A DNA stretch of 64,000 nt from Plecoglossus altivelis (Eukaryota; Chordata; Actinopteri; Osmeriformes; Plecoglossidae). The translations under genes and the position numbers were made by a program. The stretch is taken from positions 5,300,225 to 5,364,224 of the forward strand of contig BROE01000009.1 in NCBI GenBank assembly GCA_036571765.1. The letters are read 5' to 3'. Below are positions 33,391 to 44,192 of this stretch, piece by piece; within the stretch, counting starts at the first letter, position 1; the number at the start of each line of letters is the position of its first letter. The notes under the pieces were generated by a model that had not been told where the DNA came from, searched no databases, and was given only the letters and a program-made list of their open reading frames with translations.

Positions 33391-35607
33391 AGCCGCTGGG
33401 CCACTTGTCTTTGCTGGCATCCCAGAACACTGACAGGTCTGCCTTCCTAATTCCAAGTGGTGTTACAGTGACCCTGACAGTTCTGCGGCGTGGCATCCCA
33501 CCCTGAGTATGGGCGCTGGGGCTGTGTGTGCGTGGTGGTTCACCATCCAGACACCTGAGCTAGCAGCAGAGCTATCGCTGCTGCAGGTCTCGGTCTCTCC
33601 AGACTCCAGGGTCAGACAGGACAGGCCCTGGGCCTGAGGCAGATGACTTCCCCAGGTGACTGAAGTCATGATCTGTGCATGAGCTGCATACACAGCCCCC
33701 GGGCCACACCAGCCTCACACCTCTTCCTCTCACTCCTCCTCCTGCTCTCACACCCACCTCTCACCCTTGCCCCCTCCCCCTCCCCCGGCTCCACCTTGAC
33801 CTCTCCCCCCTGCCTCGTCCTCATCCCTGCCTCTCAACCCTGCCTTCTTTCCCCAGGCAAATATTAAGACCCCTGCAAGCTTCACCCTGCTCAGCAATGA
33901 TGAGATTCTCTTTCACGTCAGGGTTTTTCATCTTTTTTTTTTTTTTGGAAGAACAAGGAAACAAACAACAACAGCGACAGCGACATTGTCAGTGGTGTTG
34001 CATTTAGTCCAGTAGAACATGATAAATACATCTCCGGTGTGAAGGTCGGGCAACCCTGACGCAAGACATATTTGGCAGGCCGACATAATGCTTTCCAAGT
34101 TTGCGGAACAAATGAAATTCTGCTGCTCGGTTGCACTTTGCCTCCCAACAACCATTACAACTAGCTTTATATATGGTCGGGGCAGCGGACCATCAAATGG
34201 TGTTTCCCTACTGCTGGGGGAGGGAGGGGTGGGGGGGAGCCACTATGATGGAGAGCAGCAATCCTGCGCTTGGATGTAAAGGCACAGTCCTGGTCTATAT
34301 TTGGTAGTGAAATGATCTTATTATGCTCCTGAAACTCACACAAAGGCTAACATAAATGGATCTTGACAACTCTAAGCGTGGCATCTGGGCTTGGGGGCTT
34401 TGACTGCGGGAGACGTTGGGGAACAGGAGAGGTGCTGAGGGACGTCTATTGTGAAGGCAGGCATTATGAATAGATAGCTGATTTGATGATGTGGTTCATC
34501 ATTAGGGTTAATCTGATGAATTTGTGGGCCGGTGTGTCATACGCTGCCCCGTGTTGTAAACTGGCCATTAATAACCAGAGTCTCTCAGAAGACGCCGTCA
34601 GTTAACCATTCAGTTTTCCTCTTTCATTCTCTCCTAATGTTTGCTTTTCGCTCGAATCGCTGATAAATAAAATGACAAACAATGTAAAATGATTCTCTTC
34701 ACCAACAGTCATTTTTCATCGGCGGTAAACCCGCTCTCTCCCTCCTCCCGGTCCTCCTCCAGCAGAGTTTGCATGCGTGGTGTTGTGGTATTAATCTGTG
34801 TGTCGGTCAGTAGGGAGCCGGCAGGTTCGCCTTTGATTTATTGCCAACTTAATTCAAAATGGCTGTAGATGATGAACGCCATGGAAAGTTGGGACTTGTG
34901 TGGTGGAAGCAAGAGACTGTCAAGCTCCCATTTCTCAGGTAAAAAATGTTAGGATATTGCAAGGGGCAAATCTGTGTGTGTAAATGGGTCTTCAAATCTG
35001 TGCATGTAAATGGGCATGTAAATGTAGGTACACGTGCGCTTTATAAAAACGTAAAGTTGGACCAACATTGTCTTCTAATCTTGAGCCGCAGGTCAGGTAG
35101 ATTGTCAGAGATGAAGTAGATTGTGAGATGACTTAACCATGTGCTCAGCTTAGTCCTCAGACAGCTCCAGACCCTGTTAACACTCACTTTAGAAGCAGCT
35201 TAGATATCACAGTAGCTCAAACACACACACAGACACACTCACACAGACCAGGTCAGTTCAATACGTGGCCTTTGTGAATATGAGTTCTCTCCAAGGCCAG
35301 TTTGTGTGAAAGCAGGGGGGGGGGCGTGGGCCTGTTGGTCCGTCCTCAGAGTAACAAGGCAGCAATCTGAGAGTCATTCACCAGGGCCGTCTCTTGAGAC
35401 CTGGGGCATGGGCCAATCGCAACCACCAGCCACCTCCGCATTCCAACCACTGAATCAATTGGAGCGACGGCCCCCTCAGGGGAAGGGCATTACTGCCTGC
35501 AGCCACAACAACAACAACAGCTGGAGCTGGAGAGCAGCCTCACTGGAGCTCTACAGGCTAGCAGTCCTGGAGACTCAGCCCTAACTGAGTCTTCTGGACC
35601 CATACCT
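33391..35607. other. Unique intron sequence upstream of the exon
   Basis: Mostly unique. A C/T-rich patch lies at 33710-33850, a poly-T at about 33932-33945, G runs at 34216-34237, a short CA run at 35219-35245 and a G run near 35315-35325. A candidate conserved block is listed separately. Confidence 0.6.
34440..34730. promoter_or_regulatory. Candidate conserved non-coding element
   Basis: Repeat-free, AT-rich block with words such as 'ttgatgatgtgg', 'ggccattaataacc', 'cgctgataaataaaatgac' and 'caatgtaaaatg', about 1.1 kb upstream of the bHLH exon. Composition and location suggest an intronic enhancer. No alignment was available. Confidence 0.35.
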
Positions 35608-35799
35608 AGGTTCCAACCCCAGCCCTCACCCTCCCCTCCTGGTTCCAACCCCAGCCCTCACCCTCCTCTCCTGGTTCCAACCCCAGCCCTCACCCTCCTT
35701 TCCTGGTTCCAACCCCAGCCCTTACCCTCCTCTCCTGGCTCCAACCCCAGCCCTCACCCTCCTCTCCTGGCTCCAACCCCAGTCTTGAGCCATATCCTC
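35608..35799 (+). repeat. 32-bp minisatellite abutting the npas3 splice acceptor
   Basis: Five regular 32-bp units starting at 35608, 35640, 35672, 35704 and 35736, with a sixth decayed unit from 35768. Each carries 'ccaaccccagccctcaccct' followed by a 'cctctcctgg' type end. Units therefore supply a pyrimidine tract but end in TGG rather than CAG. The array continues in diverged form into the acceptor. Confidence 0.95.
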
Positions 35800-35802
35800 T
35801 CC

Positions 35803-35843
35803 TTGTTCCCCAGCCCTAACCCTCAGCCATCTCCTCTCCTCAG
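35803..35843 (+). other. npas3: Branch point and 3' splice site of the npas3 exon
   Basis: A consensus branch site 'ccctaac' lies at 35814-35820 (likely A at 35819). It is followed by a pyrimidine tract and CAG at 35841-35843, putting the branch A 24 nt before the AG. An earlier AG at 35825-35826 is too close to this branch point to be favoured. A competing AG at 35849-35850 would remove 7 bases and shift phase, so 35843 is preferred. The segment is alignable with the upstream 32-bp repeat units. Confidence 0.85.
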
Positions 35844-36088
35844 GTTGCAGGCTCTGAGGAAGGAGAAGTCACGGGACGCAGCCCGTTCGCGGCGAGGGAA
35901 GGAGAACTTTGAGTTCTACGAGCTGGCCAAGATGCTGCCCCTCCCCGGAGCCATCACCTCGCAGCTGGACAAGGCATCCATCATCCGCCTGACCATCAGC
36001 TACCTGAAGATGAGAGACTTCGCCAACCAGGGAGACCCCCCGTGGAACCTGCGCATCGAGGGGCCGCCGCCCAACACCTCCGTCAAAG
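35844..36088 (+). CDS. npas3: npas3 internal exon: bHLH domain of neuronal PAS domain protein 3
   Basis: Exon of 245 bp. NPAS3 is a nuclear bHLH-PAS transcription factor that binds DNA as a heterodimer with ARNT-type partners and acts in brain development. The reading frame gives a basic region (LRKEKSRDAARSRRGKENF), helix 1 (FYELAKMLPLP), a short loop (GAITSQ) and helix 2 (LDKASIIRLTISYLKMRDF), followed by the linker FANQGDPPWNLR and PPPNTSVK. DPPWNLR and MRDFANQG distinguish NPAS3 from NPAS1, SIM and HIF proteins as I know them. The first base completes a split codon. The last base is phase 1 and would give Val in the next exon, as in the family. PAS domains must lie on downstream exons outside the window. 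No frameshift or stop is present. Reading through the donor meets a stop after eight codons. The small differences from mammals (M in AKMLPLP, G in PGAIT, I in LRIEG) are conservative. Confidence 0.96.
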
Positions 36089-36094
36089 GTAAGA
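36086..36094 (+). other. npas3: 5' splice site of the npas3 exon
   Basis: AAG|GTAAGA at the exon end, with GT at 36089-36090, is a near-consensus U1 donor. Its phase fits the family protein. Confidence 0.93.
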
Positions 36095-36111
36095 CTGCTG
36101 AGGACACTTAA

Positions 36112-38043
36112 AGCTGCTCATCTCTCCTGCCAGACTGGTCTGCAGGAAGTAAAATAGAGACCTCCCAAATAGCAACATACTGTGGGATATATACAATATA
36201 AATATATTTTGTCTGGAAGACCTACATAGTCCACAGTAGACATCAAAAGATCAAGAAATCGTACGCTGCAGTGTTGTCAAGACTTGTGCTGTACAAATAT
36301 TATGGACAACGGCAATCACATACTGTATGTAAAAGCACATCTAGCTTAGCACAAGTAGTCGTGGACAAGAAACTGTGATGAACAGAATGTTCTCTGTTTA
36401 GAAAGGTTAGCTCTCGCTGGAACCCACACGCCTACGTATTTAAACTCTTTAATTTGAGGGAAGCAGTTGTAAAAGGTATTCATCTGTATCAAGTATGATG
36501 TACAATGCGGAACTATACGAAAGAGTTGAATTAGACCTCTTGCCGCCCAGGTGTGGTGACAGCGCAAGTCATAATATTAACAGTTATAACAATGAGGACG
36601 TTTCGATTTGTAAAACTACCGTGAACCTGGTCTCTGAATATGAGAGAAGAAGAACAAAGGGTCTCTTGTGACTATGGTGTGGTAACCCCCCCCCCCCCAA
36701 AAAAAAAAAAACATTTAACTTTGATAAATCCAGCTTTGAGTCTGGTCTCCAGAAATCCAAAGCGTTTCCAAATTTAACTGAATTTGCCTTTGAAATGGTC
36801 CTTTTGTGCAGTGCACTTACGGGAGCTGCATTTCTGGATAGTTTAAAAGGGTCTACGCTCTGAGGAATGACCGCAGAGATTAAAGTAAATTGCTGGAAAT
36901 TTCTGTCACTGTGTGTGTGCCTGTGTGTGTGTGTATGTGCCTGTGTGTGTGTGCGTGTGTGTGTTTGTGTGCGTGTGTACGCCCAGAAGCCTATTCTGCG
37001 CTGAGGCAGAGCATACACAACAGATGGCATGGTTGTGTTGGGGTCTTTGAAGAGACACATGCATATTAATGAGCAGAAGAATGAATGTATACGCAGGACT
37101 GTTTGGGGGAAATCAACTGCCTCAATTTCCTCCAACACTTCCAACAGCTATAGGTACACGCAGCCTTTTACATCCAATCAGACATGATTACACAGTGCCG
37201 GCCCAGTATAGAGGAGGGATTGGTCTGGCGTGTTTCTTGAGGGATATTTTAATGAGAACAGCAAGGTGGTATGTACGCTTCTAGAACAATGAGTGGGCAG
37301 CGCGTTGCTCTCTCCTATCGACGACGTCTGTTTGAATGGCAGCGGCGGTTTGTAGCGTTGCATTAGCGCCGTGTTTTAAACAGAGCTGCAATCGATTCCT
37401 GTCTGTGCCGTTGCTGCTGCGCTGCCTGGGAGCGGAGGATGGAGATGACTGGAGCAGCTTGCCAGTACAGCCTGAACAATCAGCCCTACAAGCCTGGACA
37501 GTCAGTCTTATTTGGAATGGGGGTTTTTTAATGATTCGTTACATCTCGGTGTCTGGCACGTACAGTAAACACTCTAATAAAAACCTGAAAAATATTGTTT
37601 AAAAAAATTAAACCAATTCATTGAAGAACATCAATACCCCAACAAAATAGCAAAAAAAATCTCAATTCAAACTAGTGCACCAGTGTTCTTCCTGAGGTGA
37701 TATCCTGTAGTCCTCCAAGCAGCGACAGAACATGAAGCACGACGGCTGTCTCTGTAGATGGACGGCGTACACTAGATTTTGATTGGTTTATAGTAGTCAT
37801 CACACCCACCCACAGGAAGCGGGTTTAACCAATGACCTTCATTGAAGTGCAGATGAGGAGAGAGAGGAGAGACCTGATGTGGGGAGGAGGCAGAGAGGGT
37901 GAGACCAGGAAGGGCCTGTGTTACTGGGGGGGAGAGAGGAGGGGACATAGATGGTTTGATTGTATCTTCTGTATTACTGACAGAGAGGCCATGTCCCATT
38001 TCCCTGCATCATTGTTTGCTAGCTTGCACAGATCAAAGTTATC
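36112..38043. other. Unique intron sequence with minor repeats
   Basis: Adjacent C14 and A13 homopolymers lie at about 36688-36712, GT arrays at 36910-36980 and a CpG-containing block at 37300-37450. No exon was recognised. Confidence 0.6.
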
Positions 38044-38047
38044 CAGC

Positions 38048-38083
<36 letters not shown>

Positions 38084-38102
38084 CAGCCAGCTTGCCTGCC
38101 TG
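38044..38102. repeat. (CCAG)n microsatellite
   Basis: About 14 tetranucleotide units with a few variants. Confidence 0.95.
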
Positions 38103-38725
38103 CCACCGCCACAGTAATATTGTTTCTGATGCAGGGTCGACCCAGTTCATTTGGTAGAGCAGTACCTCAATCACTGGCCCTACCCCATTCCTTCCATCGC
38201 GGCACGCTTGTCTCCACGCCGGCCGTCTCCACGCGGCACCGCCACGCTTGCTGTTACCATGAATATGTTATTATGGGATATTTGCTTGGGGAGGAAACCC
38301 AGAGCAGAATTCTGCCAAGGCTTTTCTACTTAATAACGGATGATTGTAACCTTTTGGGAAATCTGGGGCCGTGTTGCGGTTTTGCAAATCCACTCTGCTT
38401 TAGGTATGGATCCGTGCTGGCGCAGGGAGGAATTCTCATTCTGCTTTCCTGTTATTTATTTCTTTATTATTTATTTTGGTGTTTTTTTTCTCGTATTTTC
38501 GTAGTTTTTCTTCTCATTCCTGTTTTCGTGCGCGAAATAAAGCAAGGTGAGAGCTGCCGTTTGGACGTCTGACATCTGTCGGAGGTGCCAGATGTTATTA
38601 GAACCAGGATCAGACCCCCTGCATACTAATAATCATGGGGCCAGGTCTGAGAGGCTGGAGGCTGGGGGGGTTCGAGGGATTGGGGGCTGGAGGCTGGGGA
38701 CACTTGGGCTGGGATGAGGGAGGGG
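38103..38725. other. Unique sequence up to the second gap
   Basis: AT-rich between 38240 and 38560, with a TAAT-containing block that may be conserved. It ends in a G-rich repeat 'gaggctgggg' type at 38650-38725. Confidence 0.5.
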
Positions 38726-39508
38726 NNNNNNNNNNNNNNNNNNNNNNNNNNNNNNNNNNNNNNNNNNNNNNNNNNNNNNNNNNNNNNNNNNNNNNNNNNN
38801 NNNNNNNNNNNNNNNNNNNNNNNNNNNNNNNNNNNNNNNNNNNNNNNNNNNNNNNNNNNNNNNNNNNNNNNNNNNNNNNNNNNNNNNNNNNNNNNNNNNN
38901 NNNNNNNNNNNNNNNNNNNNNNNNNNNNNNNNNNNNNNNNNNNNNNNNNNNNNNNNNNNNNNNNNNNNNNNNNNNNNNNNNNNNNNNNNNNNNNNNNNNN
39001 NNNNNNNNNNNNNNNNNNNNNNNNNNNNNNNNNNNNNNNNNNNNNNNNNNNNNNNNNNNNNNNNNNNNNNNNNNNNNNNNNNNNNNNNNNNNNNNNNNNN
39101 NNNNNNNNNNNNNNNNNNNNNNNNNNNNNNNNNNNNNNNNNNNNNNNNNNNNNNNNNNNNNNNNNNNNNNNNNNNNNNNNNNNNNNNNNNNNNNNNNNNN
39201 NNNNNNNNNNNNNNNNNNNNNNNNNNNNNNNNNNNNNNNNNNNNNNNNNNNNNNNNNNNNNNNNNNNNNNNNNNNNNNNNNNNNNNNNNNNNNNNNNNNN
39301 NNNNNNNNNNNNNNNNNNNNNNNNNNNNNNNNNNNNNNNNNNNNNNNNNNNNNNNNNNNNNNNNNNNNNNNNNNNNNNNNNNNNNNNNNNNNNNNNNNNN
39401 NNNNNNNNNNNNNNNNNNNNNNNNNNNNNNNNNNNNNNNNNNNNNNNNNNNNNNNNNNNNNNNNNNNNNNNNNNNNNNNNNNNNNNNNNNNNNNNNNNNN
39501 NNNNNNNN
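38726..39508. other. Assembly gap (783 N)
   Basis: An unbroken run of N, flanked by a G-rich repeat on the left and a pyrimidine tract on the right. Low-complexity sequence probably caused the gap. Confidence 1.
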
Positions 39509-40445
39509 CCCTTCTCTCACCCCCTTCCGCCAGCCCCCTATCCTCCCCCTTCCTCCATCCCTCTCCTCCTCTCCTGTCCTCTCTCTCCCCCGACTCCCCT
39601 CTCTCCCCCAAGTCCCTCTCTTTCTCTCCCATCCCCCCCCCTCACCCCCCTCTCACTCCTCTCTCGTCTAGCTGTTGACCTTTAGCGTAATTGACCCATC
39701 AACTAATTTTTTTCCCCCAAGCGTTTTAACCGAAATTTGCTAGTCTCTGTCAGCGGCGGTTCACATCTGTTGAAGGACACTGCACAAACACACATGACCT
39801 TTCTGTTGTTTAGAGGCGGCTGCTAGCCTCCTGACCTCCTGTGCCACCTGGGCACATTCATTATGCATGCATGCAGAGCAGAGTGCATGCTCCAAAATGC
39901 CACACTTCATGAAGACCAAGAATCAGATGGGGTGCCACAAAAAAATGTACCTAATTCCCCCCCCCCTCTGTCTATCTCTCTCTCCCTTGCTAACACACAC
40001 ACACCTCCAGCCCCCTTTCTCTTTGAGCCATTCACATTTGGAGCTATTATACATGCTGTATAATGGATGTGCTTCTCTATTGCTCTCTCAGGTTTCACTG
40101 AGGATTATGGAATTTGTGATGAGTTGCACTGTTTGTCACATACACTATCAGTATTCTCTAAAGGTGAGGTTTTGCATTGTTGAAGGATGGGGGAGGAAAT
40201 GATTGCAGAGATCGTATGAAGGTATGCATTTTGTGCGGTATTAGATTGCACTGTAACCGCAAGGAACCAAGCCCTAAATCTCCCATCGTGGTCATAGTAT
40301 GTGTCATTAGACCAAGAGGACCTTGGGAGGAAATGTTCCACCTTGTCATGTTGTGATGTGGCGCCCTGACGTTTGTCTTCTTCTGAGTGTGTATGTTCTG
40401 GGCAGGTGTGTTAAGAGTCTCTGTCACACGTCCAGATCTGTATTC
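39509..40445. other. Pyrimidine tract then unique sequence
   Basis: C/T-rich to about 39665, then unique sequence with a C run (39957-39966) and a short CA run (39991-40003). Confidence 0.65.
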
Positions 40446-40530
40446 TGTGATGTGTATCTGTGATGTGCATCTATGATGTGTATCTGTGATGTGTATCTGT
40501 GATGTGTATCTGTGATGTGTATCTGTGATC
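40446..40530. repeat. 13-bp minisatellite, 6.5 copies
   Basis: Six units of 'tgtgatgtgtatc' plus a partial seventh; unit 2 has small variants. Confidence 0.95.
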
Positions 40531-40692
40531 AGTACTGTAGTCAGGTGTTCTCTAAGTGACCATGCAGTCTGTGTCTGAGAGGACAGAAGCCTCTCATGCT
40601 GACCTTGTACTGGCTGCCTGGCTGCTCACTTTAATTCACTTCTAACCTTTCTAACTATCTCTCTGTCTTCTCTCGGGTCCTCTGTCTCAGTT

Positions 40693-40745
<53 letters not shown>

Positions 40746-40918
40746 TTCACTGTCTTACTGTCTCACTGTCTTACTGTCTCACTGTCTCATTGTCTGTCTT
40801 CACATTCTGACTGGTCAGTCACACATCTGAACAAGACCCAGACCAAAGACTTAACAAGACAGCTGGATACTGTCGAAACATTCTGAGCATGTTGACTCCT
40901 CAGAGCTGACTGTCTCTG
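40531..40918. repeat. (CT)n microsatellite and 10-bp ACTGTCTC repeat
   Basis: Unique to about 40697, then a (CT)n run at about 40699-40740. About five units of a 10-bp 'actgtctcac/actgtcttac' type follow at 40741-40795, then unique sequence. Confidence 0.9.
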
Positions 40919-41305
40919 TAGGGGGTGGTGAGGCTGCAGTGTTAGGGGGGTCTGAGGCTGGAGGGTTAGTGGGGGCTGAGGCTGGAGAGTTAGGGGTAGT
41001 GAGGCTGGAGGATTAGGGGTGGTGAGGCTGGAGTGTTAGAGGTGGTGAGGCTGGAGTGTTAGGGGGGGCTGAGGCTGGAGAGTAAAGTGTGGTGAGGCTG
41101 GAGGGTTAGGGGTGGTGAGGCTGAAGGGTTAGGGCTGGTGAGGCTAGAGTGTAAGGGGGGCTGAGGCTGAAGGGTTAGGGGGGGCTGAGGCTGAAGAGTA
41201 AGGTGTGGTGAGGCTGGAGGGTTATGGGTGGTGAGGCTGGAGATTTAGGAGTGGTGAGGCTGGAGGGTTAGAGGTGGCGAGGCTGGAGGGTTAGATGGTG
41301 TTGAA
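40919..41305. repeat. 22-24-bp minisatellite (GGTGAGGCTGGAGGGTTAG type)
   Basis: About 17 units with many substitutions ('ctgaagg', 'ctggagtg', 'gggggctgagg'). Several units contain 'ggtgag', a donor-like word, but no exon context exists. Confidence 0.94.
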
Positions 41306-41690
41306 ACTGGAGGCCAGGGGCTTTTGAGACTGGAGGCCAGCAGCAGCAGCAGGCTGGCGTGCAGAGGCCCCTGATTGAAGAGCTCTCTTCCTGTGCCCAC
41401 CAGGCCTGTCCTCTCACACCGGGCATGGGAATGACAGAATGAAGGAGGTTTGCATCACAATAGACTCTCAGGAACCACAAAGGTGGCAGAGGCATGTTAG
41501 ACCTGTGAGGAAAACACTGAGATCTGTGGCAGGGTGAGCCTCTCTCTCCTTCTTTCTTACCCTCTCTCGCTCTCCCGCTCCCTCTCTCTCTCTCTCCCTC
41601 TCAGCCCTTCTTAGTCTCTCTCTCTCTCTTTCTGTCTCTGCCCCTCTTTGTCTTCCTCTCTGTCTGTTTCCTTCTTCTCACTCTTGGTTA
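41306..41690. other. Unique sequence and CT-rich tract
   Basis: Unique sequence to about 41540, then a CT-rich tract to about 41680. Confidence 0.65.
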
Positions 41691-41890
41691 AAGCTTTTGC
41701 ATCCTATATTTCACACTTAATAAATGGAGGGTAATTTGCCCAGCTGTGAATGCGAGATGTTTCGATTCCCCAGTCGCAGTGTAAGAAAAATTGAATGACA
41801 GTGAGCAAAACAGCAGTAATTATAAAACTAATTACTAAGCCCTGATGATGCCCATAGGCTTTGCATAACTAAATTTAGAAGAGGAAATTG
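41691..41890. promoter_or_regulatory. Candidate conserved non-coding element
   Basis: Repeat-free AT-rich block containing 'aattataaaactaattac', 'cttaataaatgg' and 'gctttgcataact' (octamer-like). Such homeodomain and POU-like words are common in developmental enhancers. Unaligned and low certainty. Confidence 0.35.
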
Positions 41891-43290
41891 CTTTTGGCTG
41901 CATGGGAGGCTGCAGGCTTGTTTGTGTTCTTCTCTTTATTTCAGTGCACAAACACACACATCCATACATACATACACACACACACACACATGCCAAAGAA
42001 AGTAATTGCCATGGAAACAATTAGTTGTTCACCTTTTTTGTCGCCCCAAACAGCTCCGGGACGTGTTGTTGTTGAACAATGTGTTTTGATGACGGCGTGC
42101 AGTGTAGTCGACTTTGTTAAGGTTACAATTAACTGAACAAGCGCTGCACAAACAACATAGCCCAGTGCTTTCCTTATGGAGTGAGTTGGCTTTGATTGAG
42201 AGATGCCGTATGTCTCTACAAACCTGCCTTGAATCCCTCCTTCAGTCACATGACCAGAACAGCAGGATGAGGCTGGTCTGAGTCAGCCTGTCGACGTGTT
42301 TCTGTGGCTCTTTCCAAGGCTAGCCACACCCCCTAACATCTAGCCCCTCCCCCGTCCTGTGGGGCCCCTAGAACAGGGTTACGGTCAGGAGGTCATGGTG
42401 TGCATCATCATCGTCCTTCTCCTGTGTTGCCTTGGTGATGTGTGTGCTGCTCTGTGGATGTGTGTTGGGGGGGCGGGGGGGGGGGGGGGGGGGGGGAAGA
42501 GACGCCGGCCTGGTAATTAGAGCATCCTCATGTTGGGATGAAGGAATAAATCAGGCTGACATGTGGAATGCCTGTGGTAAGGCTGGTTATTGAGCGGCTG
42601 GTTTCCAGCGCTCAGGCTGGATGTCCAGTCAGCGGGAGTTAACACAGACGCAAAGTGGTACAAATCACCCTCTTACTGTGGCGAAGAGACACGTGTACGC
42701 ACACACACACGCACATACGGTACCTACACTTGCACGCACATATATACACACACACACATGCATCCCTCTCCTAATGTAAGTACACCTTCTGTCCCAGCCT
42801 TCCCCACAGCCTCACATCCCCACAGCCTCACATCCCCACAGCCTCACATCCCCACAGCCTCACATCCCCACAGCCTCACATCCCCTCAGCCTCAGTCCAA
42901 GGTCCCTCCACAAGGACATCCTATAGCACAGCCTGAAAGCCCTCTTAACACATAGGAGGATGTTACAATGCAGAATGGCCAGTAAAAACAGACAGGTTAG
43001 GGGTGTATTGTGAAGAAAGATTCAAAGAAAAGACAGCAGAAACACACATTCACATTGAGTTTGATGATGGGACTGTACTCTACACTACTCTACAGTACTC
43101 TAATCTACAGTGCATCACTCTACTCTACAATACATCATTCTAGTCTATTCTACACCATTCTCTTCCCTTCTACTCTATACTATGGTGGATTGTGTTGGAG
43201 CCTACACTGTGTTAGTGTAGTGCTGAGTGGAGGGCTCCTACTTGCATGAGAAGCCCAGAGGGAGACAGGATTGAAGGGCATTTCCTCTTC
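41891..43290. other. Unique sequence with CA, poly-G and short tandem repeats
   Basis: CA runs lie at 41949-41992 and 42699-42760. A G-dominated run at 42468-42496 is interrupted by one C. A 'ctctacagtactctaatc' type repeat lies at about 43075-43190. The 16-bp repeat is listed separately. Confidence 0.65.
42802..42892. repeat. 16-bp minisatellite, about 5.5 copies
   Basis: Near-perfect units of 'ccccacagcctcacat'. Confidence 0.95.
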
Positions 43291-43530
43291 CATACTGTAG
43301 TAATGTCCTTAATAATCATGTTAGCCAGCTCCCCGTTCTGTATTAGACAAATGGAACATTATTGGCTTATGGACTCCAGTAAATAATTTAGATTCCAATA
43401 TTCAAGGACTGCTTTGACAGTAAATTAAAATGACATGAAAAGAGCTTGTTGAACAAAGAAAGTATCCAATCAAATTTAATTGGCTTGACGAAAGCCACGG
43501 TAATATGCAGTGTAATTAATCTGAGTAGTC
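43291..43530. promoter_or_regulatory. Candidate conserved non-coding element
   Basis: Repeat-free AT-rich block with 'taataatcatg', 'gtaaataatttag', 'aaatttaattggctt' and 'cagtgtaattaatctg'. The last is a TAATTA homeodomain core. Composition suggests an enhancer of a neurodevelopmental gene intron. Not aligned. Confidence 0.38.
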
Positions 43531-44192
43531 TTGAAGGTTTTTACAATCCAGAATGAATCAAAGTGTCAAAGGGAATTTCTTGATATGGTGCTTTTACAGT
43601 GTAACCATGGCAGCATGGTAGTTGAGGATTCAGACAGGGTTATCAGACTGATGCTCAACATGAGCTACCATCTCCCTCATCTCTCTGATACCAACACCAG
43701 AGAGTTACCTTAACCGCATGCAACACAACTGCTATTGAACCACTTTTTTTTACTTGGAAAGTGACAGACAGAAGGAAAGAAAGAAAAAGCGGGAAATGAA
43801 AATCAAGCAGGGAGAGACTGCAAGGTGTCAATGGAAGGTGGAGGAAGGTTCCATACATCTGAAGTGTTTGTGAAGCTTCCTTCCGCTCATCCCCCCTTTC
43901 ATACTCCCTCACTTCCTCCCTTGCTTCCTCCCCCAAGTGATTCTCCCTATTCCTTTTTCCTCTTCCTCTTGACCTCCCCTCTCCCTCCCTTTTCCCCTCC
44001 CTCCATCCTCCCCACTTCCTCCCGCTCTTTCCTCCTCTCATCCCCCCTCACTTCCTCCTTCTCATCCTCCCTCACTTCCTTCCCCTTTTCCTCCTCCTCT
44101 TCCCCTCTTCCTCCCCCTCTTCCTCCCTCTCATCCTCCCTCACTTCCTCCCCCTCTTCCCCTCTTCTTCCCCCTCTTCATCCCTCTCATCCT
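43531..44192. other. Unique sequence then CT-rich tract
   Basis: Unique to about 43870, then a C/T-rich tract with recurring 'cctccctcacttcctccc'. Confidence 0.65.

Larger units (their letters stand above)
1..35843 (+). other. npas3: Intron (or intron plus 5' region) of npas3 upstream of the bHLH exon
   Basis: This whole stretch precedes the only recognised exon. No other exon with good splice sites and a recognisable protein was found in it on either strand. NPAS3 genes in other vertebrates have very long introns, so one intron of this size is plausible. An unrecognised short 5' exon or alternative first exon cannot be excluded, because N-terminal NPAS3 exons are short and weakly conserved. 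The sub-regions are described separately. Confidence 0.75.

Noticed and set aside
35785..36111. Intronless 108-codon npas3-like gene starting at an ATG at 35785
   Set aside because: The first part of that frame is intron (repeat, branch point and pyrimidine tract) and the end reads through the donor. The real coding part is 35844-36088.
38610..39685. Frames of more than 290 codons across the second N run
   Set aside because: The residues are unknown (N) and the flanks are low complexity.
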